Assembly: GCA_013400155.1 (NCBI GenBank)
Contig: VXBM01000679.1
Coordinates: 220,410-284,409 of the forward strand
Direction of reading: 5' to 3'
Origin: Helopsaltes ochotensis
Lineage: Eukaryota > Chordata > Aves > Passeriformes > Locustellidae
DNA: 64,000 bases
The notes under the pieces were generated by a model. The model was not told the DNA's origin and ran no database searches. It was given only the letters and a program-made list of their open reading frames with translations. The translations under genes were made by a program, and so were the position numbers. Positions 46,901 to 59,527 of the stretch are shown piece by piece. Position 1 is the first letter of the stretch, and each line of letters starts with the position of its first letter.

Positions 46901-49900
46901 TTTTGATTTGATTTGTTTTGTTTTAGACTTCACTGTGATTTTTGCCCTATTTGAATATAGAGAAGAATCTCTACCATTTTTCATCAGCCTTTCACAACTT
47001 CATTCCTGATCTTTTCCAGTGAATGAATTTTTGTCTGGAGGTTTGCTGAATGCCACATCCGTGTCCAGCCACATCTGCAAGTACTGTAAGCAGACACCAC
47101 TTCTGAAAATAGGACCCACAAAAGGTGTTGCTAAGTGAGTGTATGTAAAAACATTCTTGAGCAGCTCAGTTTTAAACCATCTGTCTGGTGTGGAAATCAG
47201 AGAAAGAATAAATTATGAGTGTTCCTATTATTGTAAATGAACTTTTGCAGTCATTTCCACCTACCTTTAAAGGGAAAAACCTCTGGAGCCAATTTATTTT
47301 TTGTGTATTATAGCTGATAGCACTCACATTTATCTGTCTAGACAAAATGAACTTAAAATTATTTGCAAGTATGAGGTTAATATGTATGTTTAGAAAGATA
47401 AAAAAGTGTTAAGAATCCACAGAATGCAGTAGATATTTGCTATTGTATTCTACTTCCTGTTACTGCAGTCTAAAAAAGAAAAAGTCACTGAGCTAATTAA
47501 ATTATATAAGGAAGGCATCAAGAACCAATATTAAAAATAGTTTTGATTACAATCTGTTTTTATGCTGAAGTAATGATGAGCAATATCATTCAGGTTTCAC
47601 TTGTTCAAAGTCCACAAGATAATGTGCATATTCAGAAAAAGAAAAAAAATATACATCCAGGCAACAGAACTACTATGTGAAAGTAATTTCACGCTGCATG
47701 ACAACATATGAACCTTGTTTTTTTCACACTGGTGAACTTCTGCCTCACCATTGCTTGACTGGTCTTCCCATTTTTGTCAGTAGCAGCACAGGAAAGTAAG
47801 GAAAATAAAATGAAAAGTTTGATGTCATTCTAAAAGCAATGAGAAGCACTAGCCAATGCCTGCTGAAAACTTAATATTCATCCTGGCACCGTGCAAAGAA
47901 ACTGCAGAATCATTTCACTGAAATTTTAATGAACTCCAACGAGAACACTGCTGTTTAATGGACTTTGTGCAATGGGTGGAAGCTCATCCACTCACAATCC
48001 AACTTTTCATGGGGTTGGCTTGTTTCGCTAATTTTCATTATCACTTCGCATCTGCCTCTTTTGAATGCTGGTGTGGATGCAGCTGCTCCAAACTAACCTT
48101 GTGCCTGACTTTGTTCCAAGCCAGGAAGTAAATGCAGTGAGCTCCAGAGGGCCCTTGGTATTCCTCTGCAGTTGTGGTGATGCAATGGTGTGGGAAAACC
48201 TGCCCTAGAATTAAATTACTTTCAGGTGTCCAAGCACAGAAGTCCTTATGTACAAGTGCTAGGAGTTACATCCTTCCTATCACTCTTGCCACCCACATAA
48301 ACCCAAATAATTTCTGTCTTCTGAATACTTTCAGTGGAAACCAGGAGAGGAAAGCCATGTTTTTCTTTATAACTGATCCAGTTTTGGTCCTTGTTTGGCT
48401 CTCAGGCAAGTCCAGATTGCCCTTGTTTTGACTTGACACCTGGGCCAACTTTTCATGTCAATGTCATGTAAAGAGATATCTGCATTTCTAGTGTGGGACT
48501 GGGCCCAGAGCAGGGTTTCAGATAGCATAGGTTTATGTGATGTGAGTTACTGGCTAACTCCTGCAATCACCAAAATGTGCACATTTAATCCCTAGTTCTG
48601 AGTATTTGCATTTCATTTCCTAAAGTCAGGGCCTGCTCTAAAAAAGGAAGCAATGAAGCCCTGAACAAAATTTGTGAGAGAAAGTGGACAGTGGGCATAT
48701 TGCTACCATAAATACATAATCTGAGGTATAGAAATTTAGTGCCACAGGACATGAAAACACGAAACATTAGCACTTAAACAAAGGTGTACCTGAAGTAGCA
48801 AAGGGATGCACGTCAATCCCAATGAAGAAATGCAGTTTGGAAGAGAGAGGAGGGAACTTAGAGGTAGGAAGAAGTTAGCAATGCATCTGTGTGAAGCAGC
48901 AAACAAACTGAAAAGCTTATATATTTTCCTAGAGGATTACCTGATGTAATCTAAAGGACAAAATAATTCATTTCAAAAAGAGATCAGTTGTTAGCTCAAG
49001 GCACTCTGCTGTCGAGAGCAGAGTTTCTGTCTTGACACATTCTACTTTTTGAAGGCTCCAATACAGCAAAGTACTTAGACAGGTGTTTTATGTGAATGGA
49101 GCATCTGGTGTAGCATCTGAATGGAAAGGATATAAGAATGACTTAATAGCTGGCTTAATCTGTGCTCTTCTGGAAAGGAAGGAGTTGAGAAGAAAGTTTG
49201 CTTCAAACTTGTTGGCACAACAATAATGTAAAGCATTCTGAGCATGTATTTTCTAGTTTCTCTGAAAAGTCTTACCTGTAGAGCAATAGATATATATTAT
49301 ACATATAAATTACATATGTATGTATTTGTTGTATGTTTGTCATGATGTGCATATGTAAAGAAACTGTTGATAAATACAGAGCCTGAGTCCCCCAGGTGCA
49401 AAGATAAGCATTTAACAAACAAAGTACTCAAATGTTGATACGTCAGTGTCAGGATCTCAGCATCGACTGCTCTCCCAATATGGATTGCACTCAGCTCCCT
49501 CCAAAAATCAGGGGAACCTTTTCTATTACTTTAGTCATAGGCACTGATTTAAGAAATTAAATACTAATACTCAGAGTAAGGGATTAAATATGCACATTTT
49601 GATGGTTGTGAGAAGAGGCCGGTAACTCACATCATACAAATCTACATTCCCACAAACCCATCTGTGCTGGTAGATAGATCGGGTGAGGCAATATGGAACA
49701 GAGAGTATCTCAGAGAAGGGACTTATCAAGAAGTTCAAATGTTTCCTGTGGCTTCTGTAAATGCTCTTTCAACTGAGGTGACCTTCCTCTGGTACGTGTG
49801 TTCCAGTTGTATCACAGATGCCATTGAAGAGGGTGGGATAAAATCTGGACTCTTGCCTTTTTCTTTTTTCCATCTTTCTAAAAATACCATTCTATTAATA

Positions 49901-52900
49901 GCATAGTGTTTCCCCAGACTGCTTGTGTGTTGAGATGAAAAAAGGAACTCATTAAGCTACTTTGGTGATAAAATAGACAGTTCTGATAAATACAACAAAA
50001 CTGACCATTCTTTTGATCTAATCAGTAAAATTATTGTGTGAGTGCTCAGGACGGCATGCCTTTGGCATGCTTCCACATCCTTTTTTTTCAGTTATTTGAT
50101 CCCCTGATGCCAAATGCTGTTGGCTGTCTGGCATATTAGACACTGCAGCACGTGATTTCACCAGTGATTTGTTGCCATAAGGCTCATCAGCTGAGCCTGA
50201 AGTGCTGAGGTTGCTTTGACCTGCTCTTAGCACAGCTGTATGTGCCTGCTTGTTTTGTCTGTCTCAGTAGAGTGATATGTCCAACTCTGGACTTTTCCTG
50301 CTGGATTTTGGAGGGGAGCTCCTCTGTTCAACATTTAAAATGCTGCTTTAGACAGTGGAAAAGAAGTGGCTTATTGCAACTACATTAGATCTGTCAGATG
50401 GAAGGGCTGAGAAGGATTATTGCAAATGGATGAATACATGAGAGAAAAAGAACAGTTCTGGGGAATACATGAAAATACACTATGGTCACTTGTGATATTC
50501 ACATGATTTTTCTCACTAAAAAAGAATGGTAGAAGAGATGGTTGCAAACATCAAAAATAGAGACACATAAGATTAATCCATATCCAACATAATGGTAACT
50601 GGTATTTTGAAGATCCAAGTTAAAATCTACTTTTTGCCATCCTGGAGCAGGAATTCACTTGCAGTTCTTTTACTCCCTGAACTGTATGCCCCCATCTGTA
50701 GCACCAAGTCAATGCCACATTGTCGCCCTGACTTTTGCAGCCTTTCTGGTTGGTGTGTTTCTTAGTTTCTAGAGTGGAGTCAGAATTCTCAATGTTGTGC
50801 ATTGCTTTTGCTTCTTTCTCATGCTGTGCTATCGATAGATAGGGTTGTTTGGGAATTTTCTCTGGTAAACACCACGTGTATTCTGAGTGAAAAAATATTT
50901 GATTGACTGTCAGTTAGGCCAGTGGAATTGGAGAGGTGGCCACACTCTCATCCAATCCCTGGCATGGTTCAGAAAACTATATAAGAAAGGACAATAAAGG
51001 TCAAACGCTCTTTTTTAATCTTTCCCCTCATTGAATGTCCTGCGTTGTTCTTGCTGCGCTAAACAGCGACACCACATCCCATCAACACTGGAATAGGCTG
51101 GAATGAAGTCATATTTACATGGGAAGAAATGCAGCCCTGTAATGTGGTGTTGCCCCCAAGGAAAGATTCTCCACCTCTCAGTTGGGTCTTTCACCTCTGA
51201 GGGCACCAAAGCACAGACAGAGTGTTTGTGGGTAGCTTCTTCTGACATCCTGGTGTGTTAGTGTGAAGTGTAATTCCAGCTTTTGCTGTAGAAGCTGTTT
51301 CACTTTCCAGGAATACTTTAGTGCTCACAAAGGTACAGAGCATGTGACAACAACTATTTAGAAGTTGTTACATACCAATAACAATCACAAATACAACAGC
51401 TTTTCCAGTATAAAATAAAAGTATCTTTATCCAAATCAGTTTACCAGACTGGAAGCTTCAAAAAATTTAATAATTTCCCCTTTTTGGAAGCATTTTGAGC
51501 AACTTTTAATTCACACGACAAGGGTTTTAAGAATTTAACATTTTTATCATTAGATGACATTTTATTTTAAAATAAAAAAACGTATGTTTTCTAAATGCGT
51601 GACAATAAAACCAGATGTCTTAGCTACCCATACTTGTTCCTCTGAGAAAATAAAGTCTCAAATACCCTAAATTCCACACTCCAGAGCAATTTAGATCTCC
51701 TTAGAGATCACAGTTTGAACTACAAATGCAATAAGGGCTGCATCCTGCTGTAACTAAAATCTTTCCTAAGTCTACTTCTGCTTTTCAATCTCTCTAATTT
51801 TTCATTAGATCAAGAGTCACACATTTTTGTTGGCAGTAAAGCAATTCCAATTTGAACTGCCTTCTGTCTTCAATAGGAATTTTCCCAAAGTACAGAAATA
51901 AAAATGTAAAACTTTGCTGTGTTTCATTACTTTCATTCTTTTGAACATTGCTGCTCTGAAAGCTCTGTGTGAAATTATTAGAAGACGGGTTTTGAAATGC
52001 TTGTGAAAGTAGATGCATATATGGGACTCAAAGGGCCTTATTTAAAAAAGAAATTTGCCAGTTACCCAGATCTCTGGTTGGTTATGCCCATTCAAGGATA
52101 CAGAATCCATCATTCCTATGATTATTTTTACATCTGAACTTTTTTTTTTTTATACTAGATAGACTTGAAACTTTCAGGGTCATTTGCCCAGCATGTAGTT
52201 GAATGTCCTGTGCTATAGATTCCAATTAGCAAGACCATGTTCAATGGTCCTACACCACCAATGCTGTCTAACTGCTTTCCACTTGGCTTTATATGTTTCT
52301 TCTTTGTTGCAGCTGCAACCAGGTCTATCTACCTTTTGATAGAAAAATTTCAATTACCCCAGGGAGAAGCTTTTAGCTTTATTAAGCATTGAAGTCTATA
52401 CATTTGTTCTTCTGTTGAAGAGCAGTTCAAAGGGAGACTTTCTGAGGAAGTAATCTGATAAATTAGGATAAATCTTGTGGACTTTCACTGCTAATGTTTT
52501 TTCCTGTAGTCTGAGCCTAAGATTCTGCCAACTCAATGTACGGTTAAGCATTTCTTTAACACTTCTAGCCCCTGACAGATGTTTCTTATACTTCACAAGT
52601 AAATGGCTCTTCAGTGTTTTTTGAGACTGCTGTGCTCTCAGCATAAAATTGATATCACAGAAGGCTGGAGAGCTGCGCTCCAGCCTTGATAGACGGTGAC
52701 AGAAAACTGTTCCCATCTGGTAGCTTTGTGTTGGCCTCCCAGGAAACGCACGGTTCCCTTTCCGAGATGATGGGTGTCCACTGTCACCTCCTCGTTGCCA
52801 GGAGTAACCTCAGTTATCTCAGGAGGAGCAAGGCCTGCACACACCAGGGCTCTCATCTGCCCTCGCTTTGTTGTCCTTGGCCTCTCAGGGGACTGGGGCA

Positions 52901-55140
52901 GGCAAGTGACGTGGAGGAAAGCAGGCAACAACACTGATGTAAGTCACATCTCTCTGGAGATGAAAAAAGGAGCTGCTCTTCCCAATGCTGTCGGTCTTGT
53001 GTTTTACCTCCTTGGCTGGGTACTTATTTACACAAGTAAATAAAGCTGTCATTTATGCTTTTTAATGTTTGAGAATTCCACGGAAGTTTTGCATCTCTGG
53101 TTTGGAATCGAATCTCTCATTGTTGTCTCTATCTTGCAAATTAATTTATTATTGCATTTGAAGTCCTAACTGCCTCTTGAGAGAGCTGAACATGCAGTCT
53201 AACAATCGGCCCATAAAGAGCAAACATGAATTACACATTTAAAGAAGATAATCTTTCAGTTGTACGGGAATCCTGTCACTCTTGCTTTTCTGTTTAAGCT
53301 TTATCTAATAAAGCCTTTTTTTCTGTTTTCAGAAAAGTTTTGGGTCTTGCTCACTCATCCCTGTTCTGTGAGAAGAAGAAAATGACATGTTAAATCAAGA
53401 CTGCATAAAGGGGAACACAACTAAATGAAATTAATATCACCAAATTAGAAGACTACAGTTCTTGGATGAAATTTATATTTTTTCTAAAAATCATGAAGAG
53501 AGAATAGGAAGGAAACAAATAAACATTGAGAGAGTTCTCCAAACACACAAAATCTGAAGTTACAATGGGCTTTTTGGAGCACCATTAAGTAACAGCCCCT
53601 ATCAGCTTCAAACACAGGTAGTAGAATTTACATGAGCAAATTTCATCTGGCTAAATACTACCCCACAAATATACATATTATAATCTGTTATTAATACGCG
53701 AGATTATATTGTCATAATACATCAAAATATTACAAGTGGGGATTTTGGGTGAATTATCACTCCTCGATCCTGTGCATCCATCATAAGGCCAATATGCCAC
53801 CTACATCTACATTCCAAGACACACACATCCTCTCCTGTCCCTCAGGACTTCTTTGTCAGCAACTCAACCAACAACAAATACTCCCACTGAAACCAAAACA
53901 AAATTGAGTAAAAAAGAAAAGAAAATCCCCAAAGTGTATGTTCCCTCTTAGGAAAACACCATTTCATGGTACAATAAAGATATTAAGACAGGGGCAAAAT
54001 AATTAAGATTACTGAAATTAATTCTGTATCAAAGTCCACAGAAGGACTCCTGTTGACATCAAAGCTTTGTCTTCTCTTTGATAAAGAGATTACACTTCAT
54101 ACTTGATTTTCTACATATTCTTCTGTACAGAGTAGATGTATTGCCACTGTCTGTCAATGATTCTGCACAAAATTCAATCTGTTTAAAAGGAAAGAACATA
54201 TTTTTTGTGCCACTGGGCTTAGAAAACCTGCAACCCAAGACCTGATGCCATAACACGGGAGCTGAAACTGTAGTTAGTGCTTGTGTTTCCAGTGTTCCAT
54301 CATGTGCATACATTTTTTATGCATTTAATTCCAGTTTGTCAAGACTTCTCTGTTTCAAATTTCACCTTGTATCATCTACCCAGCTTCATTCAATACATTT
54401 CGTATATACATCTAATTACATGAAATGTAGTATATAATTCGTATATATATCTAATTACATGAAATGTAATTCTGTTGACAGGACAAAGAAAGTGAAAAAA
54501 AATGGTCTCCCACTCACCTATTTGAGTCTGGAAAAACTAGATGCAGTAAAATCCAGTTCGAAGGCAGCAGATAAGACTGAACATAAAGGGTTAACTTTTT
54601 AATGAAAAAACCATATCTGCCTATCCCCTTATCGGAATAGAAATATTGTGAACCAAAAAAATTAATCTTACTTTGGTACTCTCCATTTTCTGGAGGCTCT
54701 GGTAATACAGTGGTGACGTTTTGACACGTAACCTTTGAGGGAAGGCTTGGTAAGCTCCAAGGGAGTGCTGTCCTTTTGAAGCAGCATTGGGCTCAGGTGC
54801 CAAGTCCCTCTTCCAAAGTTCAAGGTATTTGCTGCTGAATCACTCATTGGTATTACTGATTTTTGCAGCATTAAGAGAGAGAAAGTACTGGAGAAAATTC
54901 TTGCACATGCCAGAAAGACACGTGCCTATATTAAGACTTATGTTGAATTGTTAATTTTTAGTTTTCAGCAAAACCAAACTAAGAATCTGCATAACACTCT
55001 GAGAGTGTTATTGGTGCAGCTTGTTCATGTTTCAAAGATAACAGTTGATTTCAGTGTGAAATTACGAGACTTTTTCTTCCCCTAGGTTTGAGCTCTTCAG
55101 TTCAAAGCATGAAATTTTTGATGTTTATATGGACTGAAGA
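43937..55140. other. intergenic DNA upstream of FXR1, no gene supported
   Basis: AT-rich with scattered short frames. A low-complexity AT stretch lies at about 49288-49335 and a 39-bp tandem duplication at 54399-54469. In human the next gene on this side is CCDC39, far away; I see no CCDC39-like coiled-coil exon. Confidence 0.55.
54399..54469. repeat. 39-bp tandem duplication, about 1.8 copies
   Basis: TTCGTATATACATCTAATTA at 54399 recurs as TTCGTATATATATCTAATTA at 54438, both followed by CATGAAATGTA. The copies differ at very few sites, so the duplication is young or conserved. Confidence 0.9.
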
Positions 55141-55215
55141 AGGTCGTCATCTCAGCCAGGTTACATCTGACCTGTAGCTGGCCAACTTCATTCTTCAAAT
55201 GTGAAAACACTCAGT

Positions 55216-55740
55216 CTAGCACATGATATCAGTCCATAAGGTATTCCCATCACAGCTCCTGCCATTCACCTTCCCGGCCCACACCCTTTGCCTCCTCCTG
55301 CCTCTTTTCTGCAGCAGCTGCCTATGGATACAGAAAATGAAGTCTGTAACAGGGCCTTTCAGGGGAAATGGAGCTGCCTGGTCAGCCATGGGGAGAGTCT
55401 GGCTGCTCACACATGGAGGAGATGGAAAACTGCTCAGGAGGTGAGCAAGGAGCTGCTGCAGGTGGAGCGTGAGGAGGCTGGAGGTTGCTTGGGCAGTGTA
55501 GACAGGCCAGGAGAGCTGTGCCAGGTGAGGTTGGAGGTGTGTGAAAGAGGATGGAGCTGCTTGCTGGGAGAGGGGACAGCCTGCAGCTGGACAGGAGGAG
55601 GGGGATGTGTCACAGGGCTTTGTAAAGCAGATCCAGCTCACAGCTCCTGGGGCTGCACAGCTCTGCTCTGCATTACCCCACAACAGCAAAAAGCAGGTGA
55701 AGATGATTTCAAATGAGCAGAGCAGTTCTGCCAGAAACAT
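55216..55740 (-). other. unassigned open frame with signal-peptide-like start
   Basis: From ATG at 55740 the minus strand is open for 174 codons. The start (MFLAELLCSFEIIFTCFLLL then WGNAEQSCAA) looks like a signal peptide; the rest is rich in Ser, Pro, Leu and Cys with no domain I know. A long frame also runs on the plus strand (55288-55716), which is typical of local GC-rich DNA without stops, so the frame may be chance. No splice or poly(A) evidence was found. Confidence 0.15.
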
Positions 55741-58700
55741 TATGCTGATCAATATGATGGATTGTTTCAGCGCAGTGCTTTCACCCAAATGATACTTTAT
55801 CTTCTTGATATAATTTTATCTGAGTTATTTTTATTTCATGGACTTCTAATGAAAGATCTTGCCATGATCATTTATACTAAGCATCAGTTTATATTACCTG
55901 CAGGAAAGTGTTCCTTACTACATAACCTTCACATACTGTTAAGCAAAGATCTCTTTTTTATTCAAATATTAGCTGGAGAATTTCCCTGCTCTTAGTGATA
56001 TTTCCAAGGCACTAAATTTAGAGAAAGTCTGCCAGAAGCCATCCAAGGAGCTGCTGAATCACTTTCTTTAGGATTTATGGCGTAGCCTACAGTGTGAGAC
56101 TATGCGTTGGGGGAGGGACTGTGTGCTAGAAACCACAGGAATTATCTACAAAGAGTAGGAAAAAAATAACTTAAGTGATGGAGAATATTTCAAAGAAACC
56201 AGATTGTGCTGCAAGGGCTCTGTGACAATCTCAGCCAGCGCTTTTCAGCCTCTTCAGCTGTTGTCTCCTTTCAGTAAATTAAGACACCTCTAAGCTTGAT
56301 CATTGCAGGAGTTCACAAAGCAAGAAGTAGTTTAGGTCTGTGGCTGATGCTGGTCCCTCCCAGGCTGAGAGAGCACTTCAGTGAAGTGGCTTTGTGTCAG
56401 CGAGACGGGCACTCGTGCACACGCAACAAATGTTTGTGTCTTAATGCATTTTCCTCTCCAGAGAAAACATAGAGTCTATAGCCTTCTTGTGTCATTCCTC
56501 CTCCTGCATTACTCTGCTCCAAGGTATTGTTTCTAGAACATGTCTTCAGTCCTTTCTCTGTGCAGCTGAACAGTGGGTCAGACAGCAGGTATGTACATTT
56601 TGGCCTCAGGCACAGGAACTTCCTTCTAAAGAAATATTCAAAGTCATTGCAATAATGAGGAAATAAACCCTGCAGATTGGTCCCCTGCAGTACATAGCTG
56701 CTATTCACCTGACAAATTACAGTGGGCAGAAAATAACACTACTACTATTACTACATGTGTTAATAATACTAAGGAGAAGGCAGCAGCTGTCGTTGCCCTC
56801 ATCCCACCAACAAATTAGCTGGCACAATCTAATGGGATCTCTGCTATCAAGAGTTGTCCAAGCCTTGGAGGAATCTATTCAGAGCAGAGAAGGAACAGAG
56901 AGCTTTTGCCCGGGTGAAACCCTTACTTTTACCTTGCCTTCTCACGCCACCAGTGGAACAGCTTTGTCAGGGAATCTGGCTACAGCAGATGTGCAAATAC
57001 ACATCTGGCCACAGTGTTAAGTTCAACAGGACTCTCACTTTAACGGGAAAAAACTGCTATTTCCATGGAATCACTGTCTCCTGGAACAGCTTCCCAGTAA
57101 GTACTTGTCCCTACAGGGCAGGAGCTAAGCTGAGCCGATTCCTCAGAGATCTCTGATCTCAAACACATCACTGGCTTGCGACGGTGAGGTAATGCAGGGC
57201 TGCCAAGGACAGGAAGCTTGTCACACACCTCACAGTGCAGGTGGCACCTGGTATTCACCAGCAAATAGAAACCTCAGCGCATCTCCTGGCAGAGCTCCAG
57301 AGCAGCCTGAGCACCCCAGCGCACGGGCTCCTTTCTGGGCTGTGGGGGAGCCTCGAGTAAGGGGCACAGTACCAGCACCACCACTCAGATTGCTCTACCT
57401 CTTCTTCCAAGAGACTCTGAGAACAGAGAATAGTTGAAAATTTTTTGCAATCTTCAGTATCTGATTTTTCCTGTACTTGCTTTAATCCTTGCTTTCCTTG
57501 GTGAGAAACATCCAAAATATTTTAAATTTAATTTTCGGATTTGAAAGTGCAGCCAAGCCTGTTTATTAAAAGCTACTGGAGTTCACCTGGGAAAAGTGCC
57601 AGAAAACTTTGCAATAGTCTTAAGTAGCCTGAAATAATAGTTGGATATGCTTACTTTTGAGAAAAGGAAGGTGTTAGCTACTGTAGAGGAACTGAAAAGA
57701 GAACTCCATCTCTTTCTCAGAGTTTTGTTCAGGTACTAAAGTTTTTTTCATTTCCCTATCAAAATATTAATGTAACTTCTGACTGAAAGATTTACGGGAT
57801 GAAATTCTTTAGGATTTGTAATCAAAGAGTTCATAATACATTATTTAAACTTTATAGTCAGTCTTTGGAACTGTTGATCTGATAATGTAATTCAGACCTG
57901 ATTTACCAATAGCTTACAAATATATTTATATTAAAAAATTCTTCAGTTTGTATTTCCTCAGTAAGTGGACTGCCTTAACTTTTGCTTTAGCTTAATACTG
58001 GTGATACCAGTCCAGTTTTAGTTTCCCACTTTAATCTTTTTCTTCTGGACAGATGCAACAAGTTTTAAAACAAAATAATAATTTAATTAAAAATTCATTC
58101 CTAAATTAAGCATCACAGGATAAGAACCTTTCACTATTGAGTAAATCTTAAGTCATCAAAGAACAAAGGAAAAACCCACTGGGCCCACAATTAGTGTTTG
58201 GGTCTCTCTCATAGTCCTACTCTTGGATCACACTAACAGATCCCAGTGAGACATTTGTACCTTTGAACAAGGCACATTCCCCAAAAATGGCAAAGGAACC
58301 ACCCCCACAGTGTGACCCTGCCATGGCAGGGGGCAACAATCTGTCCCTGACGTGCTCCTAACTCATGAAAACTGGACCAGGAGATAACCTTCTCCACCCT
58401 CCAGAAGCCTCTGAGTCCGAGGATAATACAGCAGCCAGCTGGACAAAGGGAGCTCTCCAAAAGAATCTCTTCACACACTGGATTTCCCTTAATATCCCCT
58501 GTCTAGGCTCAGTGGTGCTTTACATTGCTGGGCACAGTCTCTGCTGGATGCTCGCTCTTTTGGCCATAGCTCAGCATAGTTACACAGGGGAAGTACCCAT
58601 AGCAACCCAAACAGATTCAGATAAATAATGTTCTGTGTAACCTCCCCTGGCAGGTAATGGTTTGAATATGAAGGTATTACTGTACTGCTGGAGCTTTGGA

Positions 58701-59384
58701 TCCAGGTGGGACCCTCTTTCCATCAAAGAGAAAAAAGCAGGAGAGATGAAGTTTTGTGGTTCCACCTGCAGCCCCTCCTGCTGCTGGCCCCAGATCAGCC
58801 TTCTGCTGAGCTGGCACCTGTGATGCTTTCTAGTCAAACAATATTCCAAATGGGTTCTACCAAAACTTTGTATCTTGTAAAGCAAATGCCGTCTTTCCAC
58901 CTCAAGCTCTTTTGATCCAGCCTTAGGCACAGGAAGTCCTTGCCAACTGACGAGTGCAGAAACCTGCACTTGTAAGACTGAATACATGGTAGAGTTGCTG
59001 CTAGTGCCTTCTCTGGCAAAAGCTGTAATTCTCCTAATGCACGAAAGCCTGACAGGTATGACCATGCACAGATTTTTTTTAGGATCACTATACTACACTC
59101 ACCTGCAGAGGTGCTATCATTTGTGTTTTCTGCACATCCATTCTCCATTAGGAAAACCCAGAATAGCAAAACGTCGCATTGCTTCAGAAGTGATTTACCT
59201 GCAATTGTACATGATATTTAACAATCACTGTTAGGGCTTTTTTTCTTCTTTTGTGGTGGGAAATGCTTACAGGAAATCTGCATTTTGACCTCTGCAACTT
59301 TAACCTCCAAAAACTTGAAGGGGCTGCATTCTTAGACACAGCATGAGTACAATTAATCTTATTTTTCTGTATTTTGTGATGCTG

Positions 59385-59398
59385 CTGCCATCTAGAGT
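59385..59398 (-). promoter_or_regulatory. CTCF-like motif, copy 1
   Basis: CTGCCATCTAGAGT resembles the reverse of the CTCF core (CTGCCACCTAGTGG type), with one core substitution and end mismatches. The orientation given is that of the usual CCACTAGGTGGCAG reading. Confidence 0.3.
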
Positions 59399-59513
59399 GT
59401 AAAAGTAGCATTGTGTCATGCAACAGCATCAGCAGTATTTAATTAATGGATTTTGTATTAACAGGGAGCAAGTATAATCGTAATCATACATTTTTCTCTA
59501 TTTTGTTCCACTG

Positions 59514-59527
59514 CTGCCACCTAGAGT
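59514..59527 (-). promoter_or_regulatory. CTCF-like motif, copy 2
   Basis: CTGCCACCTAGAGT keeps the whole CTGCCACCTAG part of the CTCF core. It is 129 bp from copy 1 and in the same direction. Confidence 0.4.

Noticed and set aside
46590..47110. Search for a CCDC39-like or other exon upstream of FXR1
   Set aside because: Frames are short, without heptad pattern or paired splice sites; no neighbour gene can be supported.
58316..58331. CCCTGCCATGGCAGGG, taken as a sign of a CR1 copy
   Set aside because: The piece resembles a CR1 phrase, but the flanks do not follow the CR1 order, so no element was called.
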